Source: Heracleum sosnowskyi (taxonomy: Eukaryota > Streptophyta > Magnoliopsida > Apiales > Apiaceae). Taken from it: a stretch of DNA of 64,000 bases. Every line of letters starts with the position of its first letter. Position 1 is the first letter of the stretch. The stretch lies in the NCBI GenBank assembly GCA_030848705.1, contig CM061236.1, positions 53,959,481-54,023,480 of the forward strand, written 5' to 3'. Below are positions 27,399-39,324 of this stretch, piece after piece. The position numbers and the translations under genes were made by a program. Under the pieces are notes generated by a model. That model ran no database searches, was not told the DNA's origin, and saw nothing but the letters and a program-made list of their open reading frames with translations.

Positions 27399-28503
27399 TG
27401 GATTTCGACCACATCCTGGCATGATTAACAAATTATCATAATATACATGAACTTTGACCACTTTTTGGGATACTCATATACCAGTTTCATCCGAGTCAAT
27501 TTCGGTTTTAGTTTGGCCAAACAAACCAATTTAAGTCAATTTCCACCACATTAGAGTGGATTTCGACCACTTCTTGGCATGATTAACATATTATCAGAAA
27601 ATACATCAACTATGACTATTTTTGGGGGTCCTCCAATAAAAGTTTCATCTGAGTCAATTTCGGCTCTAGTTTGGCCAAAGTCACCAATTTAAGTCACTGT
27701 CCACCACATTAGAGTGGATTTCGACCACATCCTGGCATGATTAATATATTATCATAATTTACATCAACTTTGACCACATTTTGGGATCCTCTGATACCAG
27801 TTTCATCCAAGTCAGTTATGGCTCTAGTTTGGCTAACCTAACCAATTTAAGTAACTTTCCACCACATTAGAGTGGAATTCGAGCACATCCTGGCATGATT
27901 ATCATATTATCATAATTTACATCAACTTTGACCACTTTTTGGGGTCATCTGATACCAGTTACATCCGAGTCAATTTCGGCTCTAGTTTGGCCAACTCACC
28001 GATTTAAGTCACTTTCCACCACATTAGAGTGGATTTCGACCACATCCTGGCATGATTAACATAATATCATAATATACATGAACTTTGACCACTTTTTGGG
28101 ATCCTCATATACCAGTTTCATCCGAGTCAATTTCGGTTTTAGTTTAGCCAAACAAACCAATTTAAGTCAATTTCCACCACATTAGAGTGGATTTCGACCA
28201 CTTCTTGTCATGATTAACATATTATCATAAAATACATCAACTATGACCATTTTTTGGGGTCCTCCAATAACAGTTTCATCTGAGTCAATTTCGGTTCTAG
28301 TTTGGCCAAAGTAACCAATTTAAGTCACTTTCCACCACATTAGATTGGATTTCGACCACATCCTGGCATGATTAACATATTATCATAATATACATGAACT
28401 TTGACCACTTTTTGGGATCCTTATATACCAGTTTCATCCGAGTCAATTTCGGTTTTAGTTTGGCCAAACAAACCAGTTTAAGTCAATTTCCACCACATTA
28501 GAG
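27399..28503 (+). repeat. 7-mer spacer unit between 14-mer runs
   Basis: 1,105 bp with EcoRI at 27875, one 7-mer step after 26771. It carries cactgtccacc (27697) and ccaagtcagttatgg, and the full ccagttacatccg in monomer B. It lacks the gttaatccg deletion fixed in the 14-mers. The same spacer recurs at 35130 onward. Confidence 0.82.
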
Positions 28504-30713
28504 TGGATTTCGACCACTTCTTATCATGATTAACATATTATCATAGAATACATCAACTATGACCATTTTTTGGGGTCCTCCAATAACAGTTTAATCCGAG
28601 TCAATTTCGGCTCTAGTTTAGCCAAAGTAACCAATTTAAGTCACTTTCCACCACTTTAGAATGGATTTCGACCACATCCTGGCATGATTAACATATTATC
28701 ATAATATACATGAACTTTGACCACTTTTTGGGATACTTATATACCAGTTTCATCCGAGTCAATTTCGGTTTTAGTTTGGCCAAATAAACCAGTTTAAGTC
28801 AATTTCCACCACATTAGAGTGGATTTCGACCACATCCTGGCATGATTAACATATTATCATAATATACATGAACTTTGACCACTTTTTGGGATACTCATAT
28901 ACCAGTTTCATCCGAGTCAATTTCGGTTTTAGGTTGACCAAACAAACCAATTTAAGTCAATTTCCACCAAATTAGAGTGGATTTCGACCACTTCCTGGCA
29001 TTATTAACATATTATCAGAATTTACATCAACTATGACCATTTTCTGGGGTCCTCCAATAACAGTTTCACCCGAGTCAATCTCGGTTCTAGTTTGACCAAA
29101 CTAACCAATTTAAGTCACTTTCCACCACATTAGAGTGGATTTCGACCACATCCTGGCATGATTAACATATTATCATAATATACATGAACTTTGACCACTT
29201 TTTGGGATCCTCATATACCAGTTTCATCAGAGTCAATTTCGGTTTTAGTTTAGCCAAACAAATCAATTTGAGTCAATTTCCACCACATTAGAGTGGATTT
29301 CGACCACTTATTGTCATGATTAACATATTATCATAAAATACATCAACTATGACCATTTTTTGGGGTCCTCCAATAACAGTTTCATCTGAGTCAATTTCGG
29401 CTCTAGTTTGGCCAAAGTAACCAATTTAAGTCAGTTTCCACCACATTAGATTGGATTTCGACCACATCCTGGCATGATTAACATATTATCATAATATACA
29501 TGAACTTTGACCACTTTTTGGGATCCTTATATACCAGTTTCATCCGAGTCAATTTCGGTTTTAGTTTGGCCAAACAAACCAGTTTAAGTCAATTTCCACC
29601 ACATTAGAGTGGATTTGGACCACATCCTGGCATGATTAACAAATTATCATAATATACATGAACTTTGACCACTTTTTGGGATACTCATATACCAGTTTCA
29701 TCCGAGTCAATTTCGGTTTTAGTTTGGCCAAACAAACTAATTGAAGTCAATTTCCACCACATTAGAGTGGATTTCGACCACTTCTTGGCATGATTAACAT
29801 ATTATCAGAAAATACATCAACTATGACTATTTTTGGGGGTCCTCCAATGAAAGTTTCATCCGAGTCAATTTCGGCTCTAGTTTGGCCAAAGTCACCAATT
29901 TAAGTCACTTTCCACCACATTATAGTGGATTTCGACCACATCCTGGCATGATTAATATATTATCATAATTTACATCAACTTTGACCACATTTTGGGGTCC
30001 TCTGATACCAGTTTCATCCAAGTCAATTATGGCTCTAGTTTGGCTAACCTAACCAATTTAAGTAACTTTCCACCACATTAGAGTGGAATTCGAGCACATC
30101 CTGGCATGATTATCATATTATCATAATTTACATCAACTTTGACCACTTTTTGGGGTCATCTGATACCAGTTAATCCGAGTCAATTTCGGCTCTAGTTTGG
30201 CCAACTCACCGATTTAAGTCACTTTCCACCACATTAGAGTGGATTTCGACCACATCCTGGCATGATTAACATAATATCATAATATACATGAACTTTGACC
30301 ACTTTTTGGGATCCTCATATACCAGTTTCATCCGAGTCAATTTCGGTTTTAGTTTAGCCAAACAAACCAATTTAAGTCAATTTCCACCACATTAGAGTGG
30401 ATTTCGACCACTTCTTGTCATGATTAACATATTATCATAAAATACATCAACTATGACCATTTTTTGGGGTCCTCCAATAACAGTTTCATCTGAGTCAATT
30501 TCGGTTCTAGTTTGGCCAAAGTAACCAATTTAAGTCACTTTCCACCACATTAGATTGGATTTCGACCACATCCTGGCATGATTAACATATTATCATAATA
30601 TACATGAACTTTGACCACTTTTTGGGATCCTTATATACCAGTTTCATCCGAGTCAATTTCGGTTTTAGTTTGGCCAAACAAACCAGTTTAAGTCAATTTC
30701 CACCACATTAGAG
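28504..30713 (+). repeat. 14-mer HOR unit 4
   Basis: 2,210 bp with EcoRI at 30086. It is the super-repeat partner of unit 1: both share aaactaattg (29734/22001) and catcaactatgacc in the F-like monomer, where units 2, 3, 5 and 6 read cattaactatgacc. Confidence 0.86.
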
Positions 30714-32923
30714 TGGATTTCGACCACTTCTTATCATGATTAACATATTATCATAGAATACATCAACTATGACCATTTTTTGGGGTCCTCCAATAACAGT
30801 TTAATCCGAGTCAATTTCGGCTCTAGTTTAGCCAAAGTAACCAATTTAAGTCACTTTCCACCACTTTAGAATGGATTTCGACCACATCCTGGCATGATTA
30901 ACATATTATCATAATATACATGAACTTTGACCACTTTTTGGGATACTTATATACCAGTTTCATCCGAGTCAATTTCGGTTTTAGTTTGGCCAAATAAACC
31001 AGTTTAAGTCAATTTCCACCACATTAGAGTGGATTTCGACCACATCCTGGCATGATTAACATATTATCATAATATACATGAACTTTGACCACTTTTTGGG
31101 ATACTCATATACCAGTTTCATCCGAGTCAATTTCGGTTTTAGGTTGACCAAACAAACCAATTTAAGTCAATTTCCACCAAATTAGAGTGGATTTCGACCA
31201 CTTCCTGGCATTATTAACATATTATCAGAATTTACATTAACTATGACCATTTTCTGGGGTCCTCCAATAACAGTTTCACCCGAGTCAATCTCGGTTCTAG
31301 TTTGACCAAACTAACCAATTTAAGTCACTTTCCACCACATTAGAGTGGATTTCGACCACATCCTGGCATGATTAACATATTATCATAATATACATGAACT
31401 TTGACCACTTTTTGGGATCCTCATATACCAGTTTCATCAGAGTCAATTTCGGTTTTAGTTTAGCCAAACAAATCAATTTGAGTCAATTTCCACCACATTA
31501 GAGTGGATTTCGACCACTTATTGTCATGATTAACATATTATCATAAAATACATCAACTATGACCATTTTTTGGGGTCCTCCAATAACAGTTTCATCTGAG
31601 TCAATTTCGGCTCTAGTTTGGCCAAAGTAACCAATTTAAGTCAGTTTCCACCACATTAGATTGGATTTCGACCACATCCTGGCATGATTAACATATTATC
31701 ATAATATACATGAACTTTGACCACTTTTTGGGATCCTTATATACCAGTTTCATCCGAGTCAATTTCGGTTTTAGTTTGGCCAAACAAACCAGTTTAAGTC
31801 AATTTCCACCACATTAGAGTGGATTTGGACCACATCCTCGCATGATTAACAAATTATCATAATATACATGAACTTTGACCACTTTTTGGGATACTCATAT
31901 ACCAGTTTCATCCGAGTCAATTTCGATTTTAGTTTGGCCAAACAAACTAATTTAAGTCAATTTCCACCACATTAGAGTGGATTTCGACCACTTCTTGGCA
32001 TGATTAACATATTATCAGAAAATACATCAACTATGACTATTTTTGGGGGTCCTCCAATGAAAGTTTCATCCGAGTCAATTTCGGCTCTAGTTTGGCCAAA
32101 GTCACCAATTTAAGTCACTTTCCACCACATTATAGTGGATTTCGACCACATCCTGGCATGATTAATATATTATCATAATTTACATCAACTTTGACCACAT
32201 TTTGGGGTCCTCTGATACCAGTTTCATCCAAGTCAATTATGGCTCTAGTTTGGCTAACCTAACCAATTTAAGTAACGTTCCACCACATTAGAGTGGAATT
32301 CGAGCACATCCTGGCATGATTATCATATTATCATAATTTACATCAACTTTGACCACTTTTTGGGGTCATCTGATACCAGTTAATCCGAGTCAATTTCGGC
32401 TCTAGTTTGGCCAACTCACCGATTTAAGTCACTTTCCACCACATTAGAGTGGATTTCGACCACATCCTGGCATGATTAACATAATATCATAATATACATG
32501 AACTTTGACCACTTTTTGGGATCCTCATATACCAGTTTCATCCTAGTCAATTTCGGTTTTAGTTTAGCCAAACAAACCAATTTAAGTCAATTTCCACCAC
32601 ATTAGAGTGGATTTCGACCACTTCTTGTCATGATTAACATATTATCATAAAATACATCAACTATGACCATTTTTTGGGGTCCTCCAATAACAGTTTAATC
32701 CGAGTCAATTTCGGCTCTAGTTTAGCCAAAGTAACCAATTTAAGTCACTTTCCACCACATTAGATTGGATTTCGACCACATCCTGGCATGATTAACATAT
32801 TATCATAATATACATGAACTTTGACCACTTTTTGGGATCCTTATATACCAGTTTCATCCGAGTCAATTTCGGTTTTAGTTTGGCCAAACAAACCAGTTTA
32901 AGTCAATTTCCACCACATTAGAG
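30714..32923 (+). repeat. 14-mer HOR unit 5
   Basis: 2,210 bp with EcoRI at 32296. It is the partner of unit 2: both have atcctcgcat, aacgttcc and the gtttaatccg head in the penultimate monomer. Private change: ttcgattttag near 31922 instead of ttcggttttag. Confidence 0.86.
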
Positions 32924-35129
32924 TGGATTTCGACCACTTCTTATCATGATTAACATATTATCATAGAATACATCAACTATGACCATTTTTTGGGGTCCAA
33001 TAACAGTTTAATCCGAGTCAATTTCGGCTCTAGTTTAGCCAAAGTAACCAATTTAAGTCACTTTCCACCACTTTAGAATGGATTTCGACCACATCCTGGC
33101 ATGATTAACATATTATCATAATATACATGAACTTTGACCACTTTTTGGGATACTTATATACCAGTTTCATCCGAGTCAATTTCGGTTTTAGTTGGCCAAA
33201 TAAACCAGTTTAAGTCAATTTCCACCACATTAGAGTGGATTTCGACCACATCCTGGCATGATTAACATATTATCATAATATACATGAACTTTGACCACTT
33301 TTTGGGATACTCATATACCAGTTTCATCCGAGTCAATTTCGGTTTTAGGTTGACCAAACAAACCAATTTAAGTCAATTTCCACCAAATTAGAGTGGATTT
33401 CGACCACTTCCTGGCATTATTAACATATTATCAGAATTTACATTAACTATGACCATTTTCTGGGGTCCTCCAATAACAGTTTCACCCGAGTCAATCTCGG
33501 TTCTAGTTTGACCAAACTAACCAATTTAAGTCACTTTCCACCACATTAGAGTGGATTTCGACCACATCCTGGCATGATTAACATATTATCATAATATACA
33601 TGAACTTTGACCACTTTTTGGGATCCTCATACACCAGTTTCATCAGAGTCAATTTCGGTTTTAGTTTAGCCAAACAAATCAATTTGAGTCAATTTCCACC
33701 ACATTAGAGTGGATTTCGACCACTTATTGTCATGATTAACATATTATCATAAAATACATCAACTATGACCATTTTTTGGGGTCCTCCAATAACAGTTTCA
33801 TCTGAGTCAATTTCGGCTCTAGTTTGGCCAAAGTAACCAATTTAAGTCAGTTTCCACCACATTAGATTGGATTTCGACCACATCCTGGCATGATTAACAT
33901 ATTATCATAATATACATGAACTTTGACCACTTTTTGGGATCCTTATATACCAGTTTCATCCGAGTCAATTTCGGTTTTAGTTTGGCCAAACAAACCAGTT
34001 TAAGTCAATTTCCACCACATTAGAGTGGATTTGGACCACATCCTGGCATGATTAACAAATTATCATAATATACATGAACTTTGACCACTTTTTGGGATAC
34101 TCATATACCAGTTTCATCCGAGTCAATTTCGGTTTTAGTTTGGCCAAACAAACTAATTTAAGTCAATTTCCACCACATTAGAGTGGATTTCGACCACTTC
34201 TTGGCATGATTAACATATTATCAGAAAATACATCAACTATGACTATTTTTGGGGGTCCTCCAATGAAAGTTTCATCCGAGTCAATTTCGGCTCTAGTTTG
34301 GCCAAAGTCACCAATTTAAGTCACTTTCCACCACATTATAGTGGATTTCGACCACATCCTGGCATGATTAATATATTATCATAATTTACATCAACTTTGA
34401 CCACATTTTGGGGTCCTCTGATACCAGTTTCATCCAAGTCAATTATGGCTCTAGTTTGGCTAACCTAACCAATTTAAGTAACGTTCCACCACATTAGAGT
34501 GGAATTCGAGCACATCCTGGCATGATTATCATATTATCATAATTTACATCAACTTTGACCACTTTTTGGGGTCATCTGATACCAGTTAATCCGAGTCAAT
34601 TTCAGCTCTAGTTTGGCCAACTCACCGATTTAAGTCACTTTCCACCACATTAGAGTGGATTTCGACCACATCCTGGCATGATTAACATAATATCATAATA
34701 TACATGAACTTTGACCACTTTTTGGGATCCTCATATACCAGTTTCATCCTAGTCAATTTCGGTTTTAGTTTAGCCAAACAAACCAATTTAAGTCAATTTC
34801 CACCACATTAGAGTGGATTTCGACCACTTCTTGTCATGATTAACATATTATCATAAAATACATCAACTATGACCATTTTTTGGGGTCCTCCAATAACAGT
34901 TTCATCTGAGTCAATTTCGGTTCTAGTTTGGCCAAAGTAACCAATTTAAGTCACTTTCCACCACATTAGATTGGATTTCGACCACATCCTGGCATGATTA
35001 ACATATTATCATAATATACATGAACTTTGACCACTTTTTGGGATCCTCATATACCAGTTTCATCCGAGTCAATTTCGGTTTTAGTTTGGCCAAACAAACC
35101 AGTTTAAGTCAATTTCCACCACATTAGGG
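32924..35129 (+). repeat. 14-mer HOR unit 6
   Basis: 2,206 bp. It shares the gttggcc one-base loss with unit 3 and has its own 3-base loss (tggggtccaataac for tggggtcctccaataac, near 32995), probably slippage in the tcctcc repeat. EcoRI is at 34502. Private changes include catacaccag near 33630 and ttcagctctag near 34600. Confidence 0.85.
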
Positions 35130-37049
35130 TGGATTTCGACCACATCCTGGCATGATTAACAAATTATCATAATATACATGAACTTTGACCACTTTTTGGG
35201 ATACTCATATACCAGTTTCATCCGAGTCAATTTCGGTTTTAGTTTGGCCAAACAAACCAATTTAAGTCAATTTCCACCACATTAGAGTGGATTTCGACCA
35301 CTTCTTGGCATGATTAACATATTATCAGAAAATACATCAACTATGACTATTTTTGGGGGTCCTCCAATAAAAGTTTCATCTGAGTCAATTTCGGCTCTAG
35401 TTTGGCCAAAGTCACCAATTTAAGTCACTGTCCACCACATTAGAGTGGATTTCGACCACATCCTGGCATGATTAATATATTATCATAATTTACATCAACT
35501 TTGACCACATTTTGGGATCCTCTGATACCAGTTTCATCCAAGTCAGTTATGGCTCTAGTTTGGCTAACCTAACCAATTTAAGTAACTTTCCACCACATTA
35601 GAGTGGAATTCGAGCACATCCTGGCATGATTATCATATTATCATAATTTACATCAACTTTGACCACTTTTTGGGGTCATCTGATACCAGTTACATCCGAG
35701 TCAATTTCGGCTCTAGTTTGGCCAACTCACCGATTTAAGTCACTTTCCACCACATTAGAGTGGATTTCGACCACATCCTGGCATGATTAACATAATATCA
35801 TAATATACATGAACTTTGACCACTTTTTGGGATCCTCATATACCAGTTTCATCCGAGTCAATTTCGGTTTTAGTTTAGCCAAACAATCCAATTTAAGTCA
35901 ATTTCCACCACATTAGAGTGGATTTCGACCACTTCTTGTCATGATTAACATATTATCATAAAATACATCAACTATGACCATTTTAGGGGGTCCTCCAATA
36001 AAAGTTTCATCCGAGTCAATTTCGGCTCTAGTTTGGCCAAAGTAACCAATTTAAGTCACTTTCCACCACATTAGACTGGATTTCGACCACATCCTAGCAT
36101 GATTAATATATTATCATAATTTACATCAACTTTGACCACTTTTTGGGGTCCTCTGATACTAGTTTCATCCGAGTCAATTTCGGTTTTAGTTTGGCCAAAC
36201 AAACCAGTTTAAGTCAATTTCCACCACATTAGAGTGGATTTCGACCAAATCCTGGCATGATTAACAAATTATCATAATATACATGAACTTTGACCACTTT
36301 TTGGGATACTCATATACCAGTTTCATCCGAGTCAATTTCGGTTTTAGTTTGGCCAAACAAACCAATTTAAGTCAATTTCCACCACATTAGAGTGGATTTC
36401 GACCACTTCTTGGCATGATTAACATATTATCAGATAATACATCAACTATGACTATTTTTGGGGGTCCTCCAATGAAAGTTTCATCCGAGTCAATTTCGGC
36501 TCTAGTTTGGCCAAAGTCACCAATTTAAGTCACTTTCCACCACATTATAGTGGATTTCGACCACATCCTGGCATGATTAATATATTATCATAATTTACAT
36601 CAACTTTGACCACATTTTGGGGTCCTCTGATACCAGTTTCATCCAAGTCAATTATGGCTCTAGTTTGGCTAACCTAACCAATTTAAGTAACTTTCCACCA
36701 CATTAGAGTGGAATTCGAGCACATCCTGGCATGATTATCATATTATCATAATTTACATCAACTTTGACGACTTTTTGGGGTCCTCTTATACCAGTTACAT
36801 CCGAGTCAATTTTGGCTCTAGTTTGGCCAACTCACCGATTTAAGTCACTTTCCACCACATTAGAGTGGATTTCGACCACATCCTGGCATGATTAACATAT
36901 TATCATAATATACATGAACTTTGACCACTTTTTGGGATCCTTACATACCAGTTTCATCCGAGTCAATTTCGGTTTTAGTTTTGCCAAACAAACCAATTTA
37001 AGTCAATTTCCACCACATTATAGTGGATTTCGACCACATCCTGGCATGA

Positions 37050-37720
37050 TTAACATATTATCATAATATACATGAACTTTGACCACTTTTTGGGATACTC
37101 ATATACCAGTTTCATCTGAGTCAATTTCGGTTTTAGTTTGGCCAACCAAACCAATTTAAGTCAATTTCCACCAAATTAGAGTGGATTTCGACCACTTCCT
37201 GGCATTATTAACATATTATCAGAATTTACATCAACTATGACCATTTTCTGGGGTCCTCCAATAATAGTTTCACCCGAGTCAATTTCGGTTCTAGTTTGGC
37301 CAAACTAACCAATTTAAGTCACTTTCCACCACTTTAGAGTGGATTTCGATCACATCCTGGCATGATTACCATATAATCATAATATACTTGAACTTTGACC
37401 ACTTTTTGGGATCCTCATATACCAGTTTCATCCGAGTCAATTTCGGTTTTAGTTTAGCCAAACAAACCAATTTAAGTCAATTTCCACCACATTAGAGTAG
37501 ATTTCGACCACTTCTTGGCATGATTAACATATTATCAGAAAATACATCAACTATGACTATTTTTGGGGATCCTCCAATAAAAGTTTCATCCGAGTCAATT
37601 TCGGTTTTAGTTTAGCCAAACAAACCAATTTAAGTCAATTTCCACCACATTAGAGTGGATTTCGACCACTTCTTGGCATGATTAACATATTATCATAAAA
37701 TACATCAACTATGACCATTT
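37050..37720 (+). repeat. Island of left-block-type monomers
   Basis: With a shift of 33,780 bp this stretch follows 3.3-3.93 kb: ggcattattaacat 3421/37201, a gtttcaccc monomer 3487/37267 ending tacttgaac, and ggggatcctccaataaaag followed by a class I body about 3786/37566. The tacttgaac and class I body under a ccaataaaag head are otherwise typical of the leftmost blocks. The left limit is approximate. The right limit is the abnormal joint at 37720. Confidence 0.75.
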
Positions 37721-38197
37721 TACACCTCCAATAAAAGTTTCATCCGAGTCAATTTCGGTTTTAGTTTGGCCAAACAAACCAGTTTAAGTCAATTTACACC
37801 ACATTAGAGTGGATTTCGACCACATCCTGGCATGATTAACAAATTATCATAATATACATGAACTTTGACCACTTTTTGGGATACTCATATACCAGTTTCA
37901 TCCGAGTCAATTTCGGTTTTAGTTTGGCCAAACAAACCAATTTAAGTCAATTCCCACCACATTAGAGTGGATTTCGACCACTTCTTGGCATGATGAACAT
38001 ATTATCAGAAAATACATCAACTATGACTATTTTTGGAGGTCCTCCAATGAAAGTTTCATCCGAGTCAATTTCGGCTCTAGTTTGGCCAAAGTCACCAATT
38101 TAAGTCACTTTCCACCACATTATAGTGGATTTCGACCACATCCTGGCATGGTTAATATATTATCATAATTTACATCAACTTTGACCACATTTTGGGG

Positions 38198-38355
38198 TCC
38201 TCTGATACCAGTTTCATCCAAGTCAATTATGGCTCTAGTTTGGCTAACCTAACCAATTTAAGTAACTTTCCACCACATTAGAGTGGAATTCGAGCACATC
38301 CTGGCATGATTATCATATTATCAAAATTTACATCAACTTTGACCACTTTTTGGGG
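38198..38355 (+). repeat. Reference monomer type A (EcoRI monomer)
   Basis: This 158 bp, class II-like monomer is the most distinctive of the seven. It has tccaagtcaattatggc instead of the usual ccgagtcaatttcggc, ggctaacctaacc in place of ggccaaa, and aagtaacttt. It also has gtggaattcgagcac, which creates an EcoRI site (38286 here), and gattatcatattatca. It appears once per 7-mer HOR, so its EcoRI site serves as a phase marker. An A-like monomer without EcoRI occurs near 811 and 2706; those are A/B chimeras. Confidence 0.9.
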
Positions 38356-38512
38356 TCCTCTGATACCAGTTACATCCGAGTCAATTTTGGCTCTAGTTTG
38401 GCCAACTCACCGATTTAAGTCACTTTCCACCACATTAGAGTGGATTTCGACCACATCCTGGCATGACTAACATAATATCATAATATACATGAACTTTGAC
38501 CACTTTTTGGGA
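38356..38512 (+). repeat. Reference monomer type B
   Basis: A 157 bp class II monomer recognised by ccagttacatccg, ggccaactcaccgatttaag and cataatatcataatatacatgaac. The one-base-short aactcacc segment makes the 7-mer 1,105 rather than 1,106 bp. In the 14-mer HOR block B carries a further single-base deletion (ccagttaatccg), for example near 22437, 24647, 26857 and 30172. This deletion is absent from the 7-mer spacer copies near 27960 and 35690. Confidence 0.88.
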
Positions 38513-38670
38513 TCCTCATATACCAGTTTCATCCGAGTCAATTTCGGTTTTAGTTTAGCCAAACAAACCAATTTAAGTCAATTTCCACCACATTAGAGTG
38601 GATTTCGACCACTTCTTGTCATGATTAACATATTATCATAAAATACATCAACTATGACCATTTTTTGGGG
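38513..38670 (+). repeat. Reference monomer type C
   Basis: A 158 bp class I monomer that starts tcctcatataccag, giving GGATCC (a BamHI site) with the preceding gga. It has ggttttagtttagccaaacaaacc, in which tagcc breaks the GGCC palindrome seen elsewhere, then cttcttgtcatg, tcataaaatacatcaactatgacc and attttttgggg. It follows B and precedes D in every regular 7-mer unit. Confidence 0.88.
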
Positions 38671-38828
38671 TCCTCCAATAACAGTTTCATCTGAGTCAAT
38701 TTCGGCTCTAGTTTGGCCAAAGTAACCAATTTCAGTCACTTTCCACCACATTAGATTGGATTTCGACCACATCCTGGCATGATTAACATATTATCATAAT
38801 ATACATGAACTTTGACCACTTTTTGGGA
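38671..38828 (+). repeat. Reference monomer type D
   Basis: A 158 bp class II monomer starting tcctccaataacag. It has catctgagtcaatttcggctctag, ggccaaagtaacc and cattagattgg; the gattgg variant breaks the CCAC/GTGG dyad. It contains the perfect 15-base dyad atattat-c-ataatat at 38788-38802. It lies between C and E. Confidence 0.88.
38788..38802. repeat. 15-base dyad (7-bp arms, one-base centre)
   Basis: atattat-c-ataatat is an inverted repeat with a single central base, in monomers reading catattatcataatatac (type D and the gtttcaccc type). Types E, G and A keep a 5-bp or 6-bp arm version. Types C and F weaken it through tcataaaatac and tcagaaaatac. Confidence 0.88.
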
Positions 38829-38986
38829 TCCTTATATACCAGTTTCATCCGAGTCAATTTCGGTTTTAGTTTGGCCAAACAAACCAGTTTAAGTCAATTT
38901 CCACCACATTAGAGTGGATTTCGACCACATCCTGGCATGATTAACAAATTATCATAATATACATGAACTTTGACCACTTTTTGGGA
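38829..38986 (+). repeat. Reference monomer type E
   Basis: A 158 bp class I monomer starting tccttatatacc, with a BamHI site across its start. It has ggttttagtttggccaaacaaaccagtttaag and gattaacaaattatcataatatac. The ccagttt and acaaatt variants identify it. GC counted by hand is 57/158. The spurious short open frames listed under rejected items start at the atgaac near the end of this type. Confidence 0.88.
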
Positions 38987-39144
38987 TACTCATATACCAG
39001 TTTCATCCGAGTCAATTTCGGTTTTAGTTTGGCCAAACAAACCAATTTAAGTCAATTTCCACCACATTAGAGTGGATTTCGACCACTTCTTGGCATGATT
39101 AACATATTATCAGAAAATACATCAACTATGACTATTTTTGGGGG
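38987..39144 (+). repeat. Reference monomer type F
   Basis: A 158 bp class I monomer starting tactcatatacc; it lacks the BamHI site that C and E have. It has ggccaaacaaaccaatttaag, cttcttggcatg, tatcagaaaatacatcaactatgac and tatttttgggg. In many right-hand copies (for example 40101, 42311 and 45626) it carries the linked changes actagtgtcatcc, cattatagtgg and catagtatcag, marking a subfamily. Confidence 0.88.
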
Positions 39145-39302
39145 TCCTCCAATAAAAGTTTCATCTGAGTCAATTTCGGCTCTAGTTTGGCCAAAGTCAC
39201 CAATTTAAGTCACTTTCCACCACATTAGAGTGGATTTTGACCACATCCTGGCATGATTAATATATTATCATAATTTACATCAACTTTTACCACATTTTGG
39301 GG
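39145..39302 (+). repeat. Reference monomer type G
   Basis: A 158 bp class II monomer starting tcctccaataaaag. It has ggccaaagtcaccaatttaag, gattaatatattatcataatttac and caactttgaccac or caacttttaccac followed by attttgggg. It closes the 7-mer and is followed by the next type A at 39303. The AATAAA it contains is part of the repeat, not a credible polyadenylation signal. Confidence 0.88.
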
Positions 39303-39324
39303 TCCTCTGATACCAGTTTCATCC

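Larger units (their letters stand above)
20745..35980 (+). repeat. Nested super-repeat, period about 7,733 bp, two copies
   Basis: Copy 1 begins at about 20745 and copy 2 at about 28478. Private variants recur at 7,731-7,733 bp: gtttaatccg 20851/28584, gtttcaccc 21330/29063 and 23540/31273, aaactaattg 22001/29734, atcctcgcat 24101/31834, cattagggtg 27391/35122, aagtcactgt 27691/35422. Each copy holds three 14-mer HOR units plus a 7-mer spacer. The second copy loses similarity at about 35975, where ttttaggggg replaces the expected ttttttgggg, so it is slightly incomplete. Confidence 0.88.
35130..39324 (+). repeat. Transition zone between 14-mer and 7-mer blocks
   Basis: It begins with the second copy of the 7-mer spacer (EcoRI 35606 and 36711, 1,105 bp apart). 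It leaves the super-repeat at about 35980 through a C/D-type joint with ttttaggggg. EcoRI 36711 to 38286 is 1,575 bp, a 10-mer, because left-block-type monomers are inserted at about 37.0-37.72 kb. All of it is satellite, with nothing unrelated inside. Confidence 0.78.

Noticed and set aside
38829..38842. TATA-like promoter (cttatatacc, catatacc)
   Set aside because: It recurs in most monomers as part of the repeat, with no other promoter or transcript evidence.
39145..39160. AATAAA polyadenylation signal in type G monomers
   Set aside because: It is part of the repeat consensus, not linked to any gene.
38198..39302. Assignment to a named plant satellite family or species
   Set aside because: The monomer length is near that of several known centromere satellites, but the sequence does not match those I can recall, so no name is given.
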